A stretch of 64,000 bases of DNA, taken from the NCBI GenBank assembly GCA_934481355.1, contig CAKSPH010000001.1, positions 124,001 to 188,000 on the forward strand, given 5' to 3'. A program made the translations under genes and the position numbers. A model generated the notes under the pieces. It had not been told where the DNA came from. It saw nothing but the letters and a program-made list of their open reading frames with translations, and made no database searches. Numbering within the stretch: the first letter of the stretch is position 1; each line of letters starts with the position of its first letter. Positions 8,309-16,690 of this stretch are shown one piece after another. Source of the stretch: an uncultured Oscillospiraceae bacterium (GTDB lineage Bacteria; Bacillota; Clostridia; Oscillospirales; Ruminococcaceae).

Positions 8309-9394
8309 TCAGAACTTGGTCGGGTTTGCAGCGAGGTATTTCTTTACCATCAGCGCGATCTTGAAGATTATCGCGTGGTCGAATTCGCGCAGGTCCAGGC
8401 CGGTCAGCTTCTTTATCTTGTCGAGGCGGTAAACCAGCGTGTTTCTGTGAACGAACAGCTTTCTGGAGGTCTCGGAAACGTTCAGGCTGTTCTCGAAGAA
8501 CTTCTGAATGGTGAACAGAGTTTCATGGTCGAGGGACTCTATGGAATTCTTCTTGAAAACCTCCTTCAGGAACGTTTCGCAGAGAGTAGTCGGCAGGTGA
8601 TAGATAAGGCGCGCTATACCGAGGTTGTCGTAGCTTACGATGTTCTTGTCGGTGTCGAATACCTTGCCGACCTCAAGGGCGGTCTGCGCCTCCTTGAATG
8701 AGCGCGCGAGATCCTTTACGCCGACAACGGGCGTGCCTATTCCGACGTTCACCTTTGTGAAGAACTCGCTGGAAAGCGTGTCGGAGATAGAACGCGCGAG
8801 CTTTTCAAGGTCGCGGACGTCTATGTTGTTCTTTACTTCCTTGACGAGGACGATATCCGTCTCGGTTATGTTGAATACAAAGTCCTTGTTCTTGTCCGGG
8901 AACAGGTTCTGTATAACGTCGTAGGCGGAAACGTCGTTGGAGGAGATAACGCTTATGAGGAACACCACTCTGCTGATATCGGAGTTGAAATGGAGCTCTC
9001 TTGCCTTGAGGCTGATATCGCCCGGGAGCACGTTATCAAGGATTATGTTCTTTACGAAGTTGTTTCTGTCGTACTTTTCATCGTAGTACTGCTTTATTCC
9101 GGACAGGGAGATGGCGATAACGCTTGCGTACTTGCCGGCAGGCTCGTCAGTGCCCTCTACGAATACCGCGTAATCCGGCTTTACATGGATACCGAAGGGC
9201 TTGTAGGTGTAGCCGTCCCGGATAAATACCTCGTGGGAATCGCCAAGCTCTATCGGAAAGAAATCATTTCCGCCGCCGACCCTTGTAAGGTCGCTGCAGG
9301 CGATGATGGTGCCGTTCTCATCGATAACTCCGATAACTCTGTTAACTGCGTCCTTCATCTGATGAACGATGCCCTGAAAAAGCCTGTTAGACAT
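8309..9394 (-). CDS. CdaR/PucR-family transcriptional regulator
   Basis: 361 residues. The N-terminal part (about 1-130) resembles the sugar-diacid recognition domain of CdaR. A middle degenerate GGDEF-like region follows (about 135-280). The C-terminal helix-turn-helix of the PucR type is clear: LNVSETSRKLFVHRNTLVYR then LDKIKKLTG. The ligand cannot be told from sequence, and no sugar-acid genes are nearby, so the regulated pathway is unknown. Transcribed alone from a strong promoter at 9546-9574; AAAGAGG precedes the ATG. Confidence 0.9.
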   Translation of the reverse strand: MSNRLFQGIVHQMKDAVNRVIGVIDENGTIIACSDLTRVGGGNDFFPIELGDSHEVFIRDGYTYKPFGIHVKPDYAVFVEGTDEPAGKYASVIAISLSGIKQYYDEKYDRNNFVKNIILDNVLPGDISLKARELHFNSDISRVVFLISVISSNDVSAYDVIQNLFPDKNKDFVFNITETDIVLVKEVKNNIDVRDLEKLARSISDTLSSEFFTKVNVGIGTPVVGVKDLARSFKEAQTALEVGKVFDTDKNIVSYDNLGIARLIYHLPTTLCETFLKEVFKKNSIESLDHETLFTIQKFFENSLNVSETSRKLFVHRNTLVYRLDKIKKLTGLDLREFDHAIIFKIALMVKKYLAANPTKF

Positions 9395-9545
9395 TCTATT
9401 ACCTCTTTCTGCGGTGCGCGGATATCACAGTCCGCACCGCCACTTTCTGCGGACCCCTCTGGGTCAGGCGGCGCGCGGCGGACGACCCGCGTGTTTTGTT
9501 CGTGTCATGCCGCTGGATATAAGCGGCGATAATACTCTAATCTAT

Positions 9546-9574
9546 ATTGTACTAAAAAATTCAGAAAAAATCAA
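9546..9574 (-). promoter_or_regulatory. Promoter of CdaR-like gene
   Basis: On the minus strand TTGATT (9574-9569), a 17-base spacer and TACAAT (9551-9546). It is back to back with the metG promoter inside the 338-base gap; the remainder of that gap shows no ORF and no conserved RNA that I recognise. Confidence 0.75.
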
Positions 9575-9622
9575 GTGTTTTTTATGTATTATGTAAAAAT
9601 TCCTTTATTTTTTTCGGTATGC

Positions 9623-9651
9623 TTGCAAATTGAACTGAAAAGTAATATAAT
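9623..9651 (+). promoter_or_regulatory. Promoter of metG
   Basis: TTGCAA (9623-9628), 17-base spacer, TATAAT (9646-9651). The short leader to metG shows no T-box or SAM riboswitch. Confidence 0.8.
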
Positions 9652-9732
9652 AAAATGGCACAATAATAATCTTATCAGGACAACATTTCCTGTCGATTAT
9701 CACTATAAGTAGAAAAAGAGGTATGTATAACA

Positions 9733-11676
9733 ATGTGTAATTGCAACAAGGAAAAATATTACATCACCACCCCGATCTATTATCCGTCCGGAAATCCGCA
9801 TATAGGCCACTGCTATACGACGGTTGCCTGCGACACCATCGCGAGATTCAAGAGAATGCAGGGCTATGACGTAATGTTCCTGACCGGAACGGACGAGCAC
9901 GGTCAGAAGATAGAGCTGAAAGCAGAGGAAAAGGGCGTAACTCCCAAGGAGTACGTTGACGAGATAGTAGCCAACTTCAAGCGCCTGTGGGATACCATGG
10001 GGATAAGCTACGACAGATTCATCCGCACCACCGACGACTACCATGTTTCCGCCGTGCAGAAGATATTCAGGACCCTCTACGACAAGGGATATATCTACAA
10101 GGGCGAATACACCGGCAAGTACTGCACTCCCTGCGAGAGCTTCTGGACCGAGAGCCAGCTCGTGAACGGAAAGTGCCCCGACTGCGGCAGGGACGTCATC
10201 GACGCCCACGAGGAAGCATACTTCCTGCGTCTTTCCGACTACGCGGAAAAGGTGGAGAAGTTCCTCACCGAAACCGACTACCTCCAGCCGAAAAGCCGCG
10301 TGAACGAGATGGTAAACAACTTCATCAAGCCCGGACTGGAGGATCTCTGCGTTTCCAGAACCAGCTTCAAGTGGGGCGTTCCGGTGGATTTCGACCCCGG
10401 ACACGTCGTTTATGTATGGGTAGACGCGCTCTCCAACTATATCACGGCGCTGGGCTACGACAACGACAAGTACGACGATTTCAGCAAGTACTGGCCGGCT
10501 GACCTGCACATGACCGCAAAGGAGATCGTGCGCTTCCACTCCATCGTATGGCCGATCATTCTGATGATGCTCGACCTGCCGCTGCCGAAGCACCTTTACG
10601 GCCACGGCTGGATAAACTTCAACGGTCAGAAGATGTCCAAGTCCCTGGGCAACGTTATCGACCCGTTCGTGCTCGCAGAGCGCTACGGCTCTGACGCGGT
10701 GCGTTACCAGATACTCCGGGATATGCCCTACGGCTCCGACTGCAACTTCTCCAACGAGATAATGATAGGCAGGATAAACACCGACCTCGCCAACGACCTC
10801 GGAAACCTTGTTTCCAGAACCGTTGCGATGGCTGACAAGTATTTCGGCGGAACTCTCCCCGAGGAGAAAAAGGCGGAGCCCATAGACGAGGAGCTCCGCA
10901 CAATGGCTGCCGCCCTCAGGGAGCCGGTATCTAGGCTCGTCGGTGAGGCTCAGCTCTCCAGGGCGCTGGAGGAGATATTCAAGGTAGTTTCCCGCGCGAA
11001 CAAGTACATTGATGAAACCGCTCCGTGGGTACTCGCAAAGGACGAGGCGAATATGCCCAGACTTGCGGCAGTGCTCTACAACCTGCTGGAGAGCATTCGC
11101 ATATGCTCCGGTCTACTGTATCCGTTCATGCCCAAGACCATGCCGAAGGTATGGGAGCAGATAGGCACTGACGAGAGCATGACAGCCTACGACACCCTGG
11201 GAACATTCGGCGTGCTCCCGCAGAACGTGACCGTTCACAAGGGAGAGGTGCTGTTCCCGAGAATAGACATGGAGAAGGAGATAGACGAGCTCAACAGCCT
11301 GCTCACTCCCGCAAAGGCTATCCGTGAGAACGAGGATCTCGACAAGGCGAACATCATCACCATCGACCAGTTCGCCGAGGTGAAGCTCCGCAGCGGCGAA
11401 ATTACCGCCTGCGAAAAGGTGAAGAAGTCCAAGAAGCTGCTGAAGCTCACCGTTGACGACGGCAGGAACGGCAGACAGATAGTTTCAGGAATCGCTTCAT
11501 GGTATCAGCCGGAAGACCTCATCGGAAAGAAGATCGTATTTGTTGCTAACCTCGCTCCCGCAAAGCTCTGCGGAGAGCTCAGCGAGGGCATGATACTCGC
11601 CTGCGACGCAGGTGAAAACGACGTAAGGGTGCTGTTCCTCGACAAGGAAGTCCCGAACGGAAGCACCATTAGATAA
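9733..11676 (+). CDS. metG: Methionyl-tRNA synthetase
   Basis: Charges initiator and elongator tRNA-Met. 647 residues. The class I HIGH motif is in GNPHIGHCYTT and the KMSKS motif in GQKMSKSLGN. A zinc knuckle with two CxxC pairs (CTPC, CPDC) lies near residues 128-152. The C-terminal 110 residues form the EMAP-II-like tRNA-binding OB fold (FAEVKLRSGEI ... VSGIASWYQPEDLIGKK), which also mediates dimerisation in long bacterial MetRS. A near-consensus promoter precedes it. Confidence 0.98.
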   Translation: MCNCNKEKYYITTPIYYPSGNPHIGHCYTTVACDTIARFKRMQGYDVMFLTGTDEHGQKIELKAEEKGVTPKEYVDEIVANFKRLWDTMGISYDRFIRTTDDYHVSAVQKIFRTLYDKGYIYKGEYTGKYCTPCESFWTESQLVNGKCPDCGRDVIDAHEEAYFLRLSDYAEKVEKFLTETDYLQPKSRVNEMVNNFIKPGLEDLCVSRTSFKWGVPVDFDPGHVVYVWVDALSNYITALGYDNDKYDDFSKYWPADLHMTAKEIVRFHSIVWPIILMMLDLPLPKHLYGHGWINFNGQKMSKSLGNVIDPFVLAERYGSDAVRYQILRDMPYGSDCNFSNEIMIGRINTDLANDLGNLVSRTVAMADKYFGGTLPEEKKAEPIDEELRTMAAALREPVSRLVGEAQLSRALEEIFKVVSRANKYIDETAPWVLAKDEANMPRLAAVLYNLLESIRICSGLLYPFMPKTMPKVWEQIGTDESMTAYDTLGTFGVLPQNVTVHKGEVLFPRIDMEKEIDELNSLLTPAKAIRENEDLDKANIITIDQFAEVKLRSGEITACEKVKKSKKLLKLTVDDGRNGRQIVSGIASWYQPEDLIGKKIVFVANLAPAKLCGELSEGMILACDAGENDVRVLFLDKEVPNGSTIR

Positions 11677-11809
11677 TTCAGAATTCATAATTCGGAATTA
11701 GGAATCATTGGTGCCGCTGTCGCGGCAGTTATCCGATTGTATCAAAAATTGAAATCCGCCGCGAAGCGGCACCGAAATTCCGAATTAAGAATTCCGAATT
11801 CCGAATTAA
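11677..11809. repeat. AT-rich imperfect palindrome, MITE-like
   Basis: The metG-downstream gap holds an imperfect inverted repeat of about 130 bases. The left arm contains TAATTCGGAATTAGG ... GGTGCCGC; the right arm contains GCGGCACC ... ATTCCGAATTAAG. Short direct iterations of the word ATTCCGAATT occur in the right arm. It reads like a small non-coding inserted element and abuts the SD of the next gene. Confidence 0.6.
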
Positions 11810-11826
11810 ATTTTGGGGGTGGTTTT

Positions 11827-12483
11827 TTGGATATTTCAAGAATGGCGGATATTGCGTCAGTCAGCCGGACTACGCTGACGCATTCCGCGGAACACCGCAC
11901 GCAGGAGAAGTCCTCCACGCTGGCGGCCGACCACACGGACGCGTTCATAAAGTCAGAGGCAGCTTTTACGCCCGCATACACCAAAAAATCAGCCCAGAAG
12001 CAGGCGAGCGACAACAACCTTACCCAGCGCGAGGACAGCGAGGATAAGGTTGGCGCAATAAAGCAGAGCGAGGGCGCGAATAAATCCGAACTCATGGCTG
12101 AGGGCATACAGCACATTATCCGCGCAATGCTGGTAAAGCAGGGCGAGGTGCTGACCGGAAATATCCCGAGCATAGGCGCGAAGCTCTATTCAGACGAGCT
12201 TCTGTCACAGATACGGCGGTTGTACGGCAATTCCGCCGAGGCGGAGGACGCCCCGGAATACTGGTCGGCGGACAACACCGCAGACCGTCTGCTGCTGTTC
12301 TTTGACTGCGTTTCAGTGGACGGCGACAAGTTCAGCCTGCTGGAGCGGAGCTTCCGCGGCGCATTCAACGATACGGAGCAGCTTTTCGGCGGCCGCGGGC
12401 GGCTTCCGCTGGAGAGCTACGAAACAAGGGCGCTGGTGAACGAAAAGTACTTCAGCGTACAGGGTAACAATGGCAATATTTGA
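11827..12483 (+). CDS. Unknown protein, possible DUF5610-like C-terminus
   Basis: Predicted from the TTG at 11827 (GGGGGTGG just upstream), 218 residues; an ATG at 11842 is the alternative. Extending to the ATG at 11737 would translate the AT-rich repeat, which is unlikely. The N-terminal 100 residues are polar and low in complexity. The C-terminal part (NTADRLLLFFDCVS ... ERSFRGAFNDTEQLFGG ... YETRALVNEKY) loosely resembles DUF5610, an uncertain inference. No signal peptide or membrane helix. It overlaps tatD by 14 bases, so the two are co-translated. Confidence 0.65.
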   Translation: MDISRMADIASVSRTTLTHSAEHRTQEKSSTLAADHTDAFIKSEAAFTPAYTKKSAQKQASDNNLTQREDSEDKVGAIKQSEGANKSELMAEGIQHIIRAMLVKQGEVLTGNIPSIGAKLYSDELLSQIRRLYGNSAEAEDAPEYWSADNTADRLLLFFDCVSVDGDKFSLLERSFRGAFNDTEQLFGGRGRLPLESYETRALVNEKYFSVQGNNGNI

Positions 12484-13228
12484 TACACACGCGCACTATC
12501 TCCCGGAGGACTTCGGCGGGGAGCTTTACCCGCTCCTCGACAGAATGCCGGAGATGGGCGTAGAGCGGATAATGGCGGTGGGCTACGACCTGGCTTCCTC
12601 AAAGGCGGAGCTGGAGCTCGCCCGCAGATATCCCTATATAGTTTCGGCGGCGGGGATTCACCCGGAGAACTGCGAAAACCTCCCGCATGACTGGCTTTCA
12701 CAGATAGAGGAAATGCTGACCCAGCCGGAGGTAAAGGCGCTCGGCGAGATAGGGCTCGACCGCCATTACGAGGGCTACGACAGGGATCTTCAGGCTGATG
12801 TGTTCGAAAAGCAGCTCATGCTTGCGCAGAGGCTGGATATGCCGGTGATAATCCACAGCCGGGACGCCTGCGAGGACACTATGACGCTCCTGCGGAAATA
12901 CAGACCGCGCGGGGTGATGCACTGCTTCTCATACAGCCCGGAGATAGCAGAAGAGGTAGTGAAGCTGGGTATGTACGTCGGCTTCACGGGAGTCCTTACA
13001 TTCAGGAATTCCAAAAAGGCATGGGCTTCCTGCGGGGCGGTTCCCGCCGACAGGCTCCTGCTGGAAACGGACAGCCCGTATATGGCTCCGGTGCCGCACC
13101 GGGGAGAGAAATCCCACAGCGGAATGATAAAGTACACAGCGGCAAAAATGGCGGAACTGAAAGGCTTTTCCACAGAGGAAATGACCGAGATTTGCAGACA
13201 GAACGGCGAACGGCTGTTCGGCATCTGA
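12470..13228 (+). CDS. TatD-family metal-dependent hydrolase
   Basis: 252 residues, full length for the TatD (YcfH/YabD) family of TIM-barrel hydrolases with DNase activity. Metal-ligand motifs are present in order: DTHAHY at the N-terminus, GEIGLDRHYEGYD, VIIHSRDA, GVMHCFS and LLLETDSPYMAP. It begins inside the end of the previous gene. In many Firmicutes a tatD gene follows metG; here one unknown gene and a repeat separate them. Confidence 0.95.
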   Translation: MAIFDTHAHYLPEDFGGELYPLLDRMPEMGVERIMAVGYDLASSKAELELARRYPYIVSAAGIHPENCENLPHDWLSQIEEMLTQPEVKALGEIGLDRHYEGYDRDLQADVFEKQLMLAQRLDMPVIIHSRDACEDTMTLLRKYRPRGVMHCFSYSPEIAEEVVKLGMYVGFTGVLTFRNSKKAWASCGAVPADRLLLETDSPYMAPVPHRGEKSHSGMIKYTAAKMAELKGFSTEEMTEICRQNGERLFGI

Positions 13229-13240
13229 TTTGGAGGAAAC

Positions 13241-14233
13241 ATGGACGCAGACGGCAATCGAAGTAACACGCAGAACGATGAAGAAAAACAGGAAAGCCAT
13301 AAGGCTGCAAAATTCTTTCTCGGCTGGCTGGTGGCGCTCAACAAGGGGATAACCAAGCTGCTGAAAAAGGCGCTCGGTCCGGATTATATGGCGGTGACGG
13401 AGGACGAGGTGCTCGACCTTGTGAACGCCCTCGCGCAGACCCCGGACGACGACGGCGACGGCGAAAACGTCATTGAGGAAAGCTCCGCGCAGATGATAAA
13501 CAATATCTTTGAATACAAGGATATGACCGCCGGGGACGTCATGACACACCGCACCAGCATTGTCGGAGTTGATATGTCCGTCAGCCTTGACGACCTGATC
13601 TATCTGGCGCTGGATATGGGCTTTTCAAGAATACCGGTCTACGAGGACAGCATCGACCATATAGTCGGCATAATAATCGTCAAAGATCTGCTCTGCCTTG
13701 TCGGAAAGGACAGGGAGGAACTCGACCAATTCAACGTGCACGATTTTATCCGCGATGTGATATTCATTCCGGAGTCATGTTCCTGCTCGGACGTGTTCAA
13801 ATCGCTGACAAGCCTTAAATCCGGAATGGCTGTGGTGGCGGACGAATACGGCGGCACCGCCGGGATAGTCACGCTGGAGGACATAATCGAAGCGGTAATG
13901 GGCAACATACAGGACGAATACGACGACGAGAAATCCGAGATAGTAAAGATCGGCGACGACCAGTACGACATCGACGGCGAGGCAGACCCGGACGAGGTGT
14001 TCGGGCTGTTCGGCGTGGAGCTCCCGGAGGAGCACGAATACGAAACCATCGCGGGCTTCGTGACCGACAAGCTCGGCTATATCCCGGAGGGCGACGAGAT
14101 AACCCCGCCAAGCGTGGAATACGAGGGCGTGAAGCTGGTGGTGCTGAACGTTGAGGACCGCTGTATCCGCAAGATACGCGCTTCCAGGATACAGAAACCG
14201 CAGACCGGAGAGGAACAGCATGACAGACCGTAA
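13241..14233 (+). CDS. CorC/HlyC-type CBS-pair protein
   Basis: 330 residues. It lacks the N-terminal DUF21 membrane domain found in the long CorC/CNNM proteins, so it is a soluble or peripheral CorC-like form. The CBS pair lies about residues 90-225 (AGDVMTHRTSIVGVDMSVSL; MAVVADEYGGTAGIVTLEDI). The C-terminal transporter-associated domain (about 240-320) contains GDDQYDIDGEADPDEVFGLF. Relatives are linked to Mg/Co resistance or efflux; the substrate cannot be stated. Overlaps nth by 14 bases. Confidence 0.9.
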   Translation: MDADGNRSNTQNDEEKQESHKAAKFFLGWLVALNKGITKLLKKALGPDYMAVTEDEVLDLVNALAQTPDDDGDGENVIEESSAQMINNIFEYKDMTAGDVMTHRTSIVGVDMSVSLDDLIYLALDMGFSRIPVYEDSIDHIVGIIIVKDLLCLVGKDREELDQFNVHDFIRDVIFIPESCSCSDVFKSLTSLKSGMAVVADEYGGTAGIVTLEDIIEAVMGNIQDEYDDEKSEIVKIGDDQYDIDGEADPDEVFGLFGVELPEEHEYETIAGFVTDKLGYIPEGDEITPPSVEYEGVKLVVLNVEDRCIRKIRASRIQKPQTGEEQHDRP

Positions 14234-14900
14234 ACTCACCGCAAGGGAAAAGCGCGCCGCAGAGATAATCGGGCTGCTGCGCGGCGAATATCCGGACGTG
14301 AAATGCGCGCTCATCTACAAGAAGCCGCACGAGCTGCTGATAGCCACGCGGCTTTCCGCGCAGTGCACCGACAAGCGCGTGAATATGGTAACTCCGGCGC
14401 TGTTTGAGCGCTTCCCGGACATAGACTCATTCGCAGAGGCGGACGTTTCCGAAGTCGAGGAATATATCCGCACCTGCGGGCTTTTCAAGACCAAAGCGCA
14501 GGATATCGTCGGAATGTGCCGAATGCTCCGGGACGAATATGGCGGGAAAATTCCCGACAGCATAGAGGAGCTGACAAAACTCCCAGGCGTGGGACGAAAG
14601 ACCGCGAATCTCGTTGTCGGCGACCTGTACGGAAAGCCCGCGATGGTCTGCGACACCCACGTTATCCGGCTTTCAAACCGTCTTGGGCTGGCGGATTCCA
14701 CCGACGCGGGAGTTGTCGAGAAACAGCTCCGGGAGATAATACCGCCGGAAGAGGGGCTGAATTTCTGCCACAGACTGGTGCACCACGGCCGCGCCGTATG
14801 CGACGCGAGGGCTCCGAAATGCGGGGCCTGCGTACTCCGGAATGTCTGTCCAGGCAAGGACAGACCCGCAAAATCCACAAGGATCAGGGCAAGGAAATGA
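14220..14900 (+). CDS. nth: Endonuclease III
   Basis: DNA N-glycosylase/AP lyase of base excision repair acting on oxidised pyrimidines. 226 residues from the ATG at 14220, which has GGAGAGGA upstream. The helix-hairpin-helix LPGVGRKTANLV carries the catalytic lysine, and CDTHVIRL contains the catalytic aspartate. The C-terminal [4Fe-4S] cysteines have the classic spacing C-x6-C-x2-C-x5-C. A clear terminator follows. Confidence 0.97.
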   Translation: MTDRKLTAREKRAAEIIGLLRGEYPDVKCALIYKKPHELLIATRLSAQCTDKRVNMVTPALFERFPDIDSFAEADVSEVEEYIRTCGLFKTKAQDIVGMCRMLRDEYGGKIPDSIEELTKLPGVGRKTANLVVGDLYGKPAMVCDTHVIRLSNRLGLADSTDAGVVEKQLREIIPPEEGLNFCHRLVHHGRAVCDARAPKCGACVLRNVCPGKDRPAKSTRIRARK

Positions 14901-14932
14901 CCATCACAGGTTCCTGACCTCATATTAACCGG

Positions 14933-14960
14933 GACCTGCGTGTAAATGCAGGTCTTTTTT
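14933..14960 (+). terminator. Terminator after nth
   Basis: GACCTGC, eight-base loop, GCAGGTC and six T residues. Confidence 0.9.
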
Positions 14961-14962
14961 AA

Positions 14963-14991
14963 TTGACATCGCAGGATATTTGTGGTACAAT
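14963..14991 (+). promoter_or_regulatory. Promoter of the Sel1/kinase operon
   Basis: TTGACA (14963-14968), 17-base spacer, TACAAT (14986-14991), three bases after the nth terminator. An ATG at 14998 falls at the expected transcription start, which argues for the downstream ATG at 15022. Confidence 0.85.
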
Positions 14992-15021
14992 AGAAGTATG
15001 AATGCATGGGAGGTGAACGGC

Positions 15022-16317
15022 ATGGTATGCGGAAAATGCGGCAGGGTTTTCGACGAAGGCAGGCAGGATTTCTGCCCCTTCTGCAAGACAGTCCACACCA
15101 GGGCGGGAGAGCCGGTGCGCGATATCAGGGGCGTGCTGTGCTACCTCACAGGACGGTTCGGGGAGGACGTGCTGCTCGACCGCAGGCGCGCCGATTCGCT
15201 CATCGCCGACATCTTCCCGAAGGAAAGCGCCGTGCGCCGGCTGTGCTATGTCGCACTTTACGACGGCTGCGCGCAGAAGCTCCGGGCGGTAAAGGGAAAG
15301 CCGTTCGAGGTGCGCTCCGCCGCAGCGGCGAGATGTGTGCGCTCCCTGCGCGATGAGATAGGGCTTAAGGGCAGGACCGCCGCCGAGGCTGTCGAGGCTG
15401 TTGCCGCAGCGCTTGGCTGCGATATCTCCTTCCGGATAGAGGCTCCGCCCTCCGCCGCTGAAACCGAAAGCCGCAAGAACATCACCGACAGCGCCGAGCA
15501 ATACAGTCTGGGGCGGCATTTCGACAGACTGCGGGACTACGACCGGGCTCTGTACTGGTTCGAGCAGTCCGCACACCAGGACTGCCCGGAGGCTGAGTAC
15601 TACATCGGATTCTATCTCATGGAGGGGCGCGGCGGGAATCAGGACGTGAATTCCGCAAGGGAATGGTTCCTGAGGGCGGCGGAAAACGGAGTTCCTGCGG
15701 CACAGTACATGACCGGGTATTTCCTCGCGGAGGGTATCGCCTGCAACATCAACGAAGCGGCGGCGTTCGAATGGTTCCTGAAAGCAGCAAAGGCAGGCTA
15801 TGAGGACTCAGTGGATTTCGTGGCGCTGTGCTATGAAACGGGAACGTTCGTCCAGAAAGATACGGCGCTTGCAGAGCGCTGGCGCAGGCTTCTCCCGGGA
15901 AGCCCCGCGCCGGAGCCTCCCCCCGAGGAAAACGAGCCCCCCGAGCCACAGCCCGACGACGGCGAGGAGGACTACCAGTCCGCGCGGCGCTGCCTTGCAG
16001 AAAAGGACTATCAGGGCGCCGCGATGTTCTACCGCCACGCCGCGGAGCTCGGACACGCCCGGGCGCAGTGCAGCTACGGCAAATGCCTGTATCTCGGCAG
16101 CGGAGTGGAAAAGAACGTCTACGCGGCGTACAGCTGGTTCTCAAAGGCGGCTGAGCAGGGGCTGGATATCGCACAGTACAATCTTGGGGTAATGTACCTG
16201 AAAGGCACGGGGGTCGAAAAAGACCGTGCAGAGGCAAAGAAATACTTCCGTCTTGCGGCGGAAAACGGTCACGCGGAAGCCGCAAAGGTGCTTGAGAAAC
16301 TGGAGAGCGCCCGCTGA
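15022..16317 (+). CDS. Sel1-repeat protein with N-terminal zinc ribbon
   Basis: 431 residues from the ATG at 15022, which has a perfect GGGAGGTG six bases upstream. The first 20 residues form a CxxC...CxxC zinc ribbon (CGKCGRVF, CPFC). A region without clear family follows (about 30-150). Sel1-like repeats run from about 165 to 285 (AEYYIGFYLMEGRG ... AREWFLRAAENG; AAAFEWFLKAAKAG). After a proline/glutamate linker near 295-315 come two or three more (YAAYSWFSKAAEQG; AKKYFRLAAENGHAEA). Sel1 repeats are protein-binding solenoids, so this may be a scaffold for the kinase encoded downstream; that link is inferred from the shared operon. Confidence 0.88.
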   Translation: MVCGKCGRVFDEGRQDFCPFCKTVHTRAGEPVRDIRGVLCYLTGRFGEDVLLDRRRADSLIADIFPKESAVRRLCYVALYDGCAQKLRAVKGKPFEVRSAAAARCVRSLRDEIGLKGRTAAEAVEAVAAALGCDISFRIEAPPSAAETESRKNITDSAEQYSLGRHFDRLRDYDRALYWFEQSAHQDCPEAEYYIGFYLMEGRGGNQDVNSAREWFLRAAENGVPAAQYMTGYFLAEGIACNINEAAAFEWFLKAAKAGYEDSVDFVALCYETGTFVQKDTALAERWRRLLPGSPAPEPPPEENEPPEPQPDDGEEDYQSARRCLAEKDYQGAAMFYRHAAELGHARAQCSYGKCLYLGSGVEKNVYAAYSWFSKAAEQGLDIAQYNLGVMYLKGTGVEKDRAEAKKYFRLAAENGHAEAAKVLEKLESAR

Positions 16318-16339
16318 CGCTGTATAATCGGAGGATAAC

Positions 16340-16690
16340 ATGAAAGCAGCAGTAATTCTCACAAAATGCAAGAACGACCACGCTCTTTTCGGCATTCGCA
16401 CGGAGCAGCGCGAGGACGGCGGCTGGTACGCCACATGGGCGTTCAAGGTAAACGAACGCACCGCCGAGCGCGAGAAATTCGGCGACACTGAAATAAGCGG
16501 AAACATCTACATCACCACGGAGTACCCCTCCTGCCCGTACTGCGGCGCAAAGGGCTTCTTCCAGTGTGCGGAGTGCGGCAGGACCACCTGCTGGAACGGC
16601 GAATCAGAAACAGTCTGCGAGTGGTGCGGCAACCAGGCTGAGACCGCCGCAGAGGATAAGTTTGATTCCATCACCGGAGGCGGCTTCTGA
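16340..16690 (+). CDS. Stand-alone TerY-C-like zinc-binding protein
   Basis: 116 residues. After an unassigned N-terminal half (AVILTKCKNDHALFGIRTEQ), the C-terminal half has the arrangement CPYCGA ... QCAECGRTTCWNG ... VCEWCG. This matches the zinc-binding domain found at the C-terminus of TerY von Willebrand proteins. In the described TerY-P triad that domain is fused to a VWA domain; here it is alone. Its stop overlaps the kinase start by one base. The domain call is from motif reading and is moderately sure. Confidence 0.75.
   Translation: MKAAVILTKCKNDHALFGIRTEQREDGGWYATWAFKVNERTAEREKFGDTEISGNIYITTEYPSCPYCGAKGFFQCAECGRTTCWNGESETVCEWCGNQAETAAEDKFDSITGGGF

Noticed and set aside
9652..9732. 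T-box or SAM riboswitch before metG
   Set aside because: The leader is only about 75 bases and has no T-box sequence or SAM-aptamer motifs.
9703..10605. Minus-strand frame inside metG
   Set aside because: Antisense to a complete metG and covers its promoter-proximal leader; no motif.
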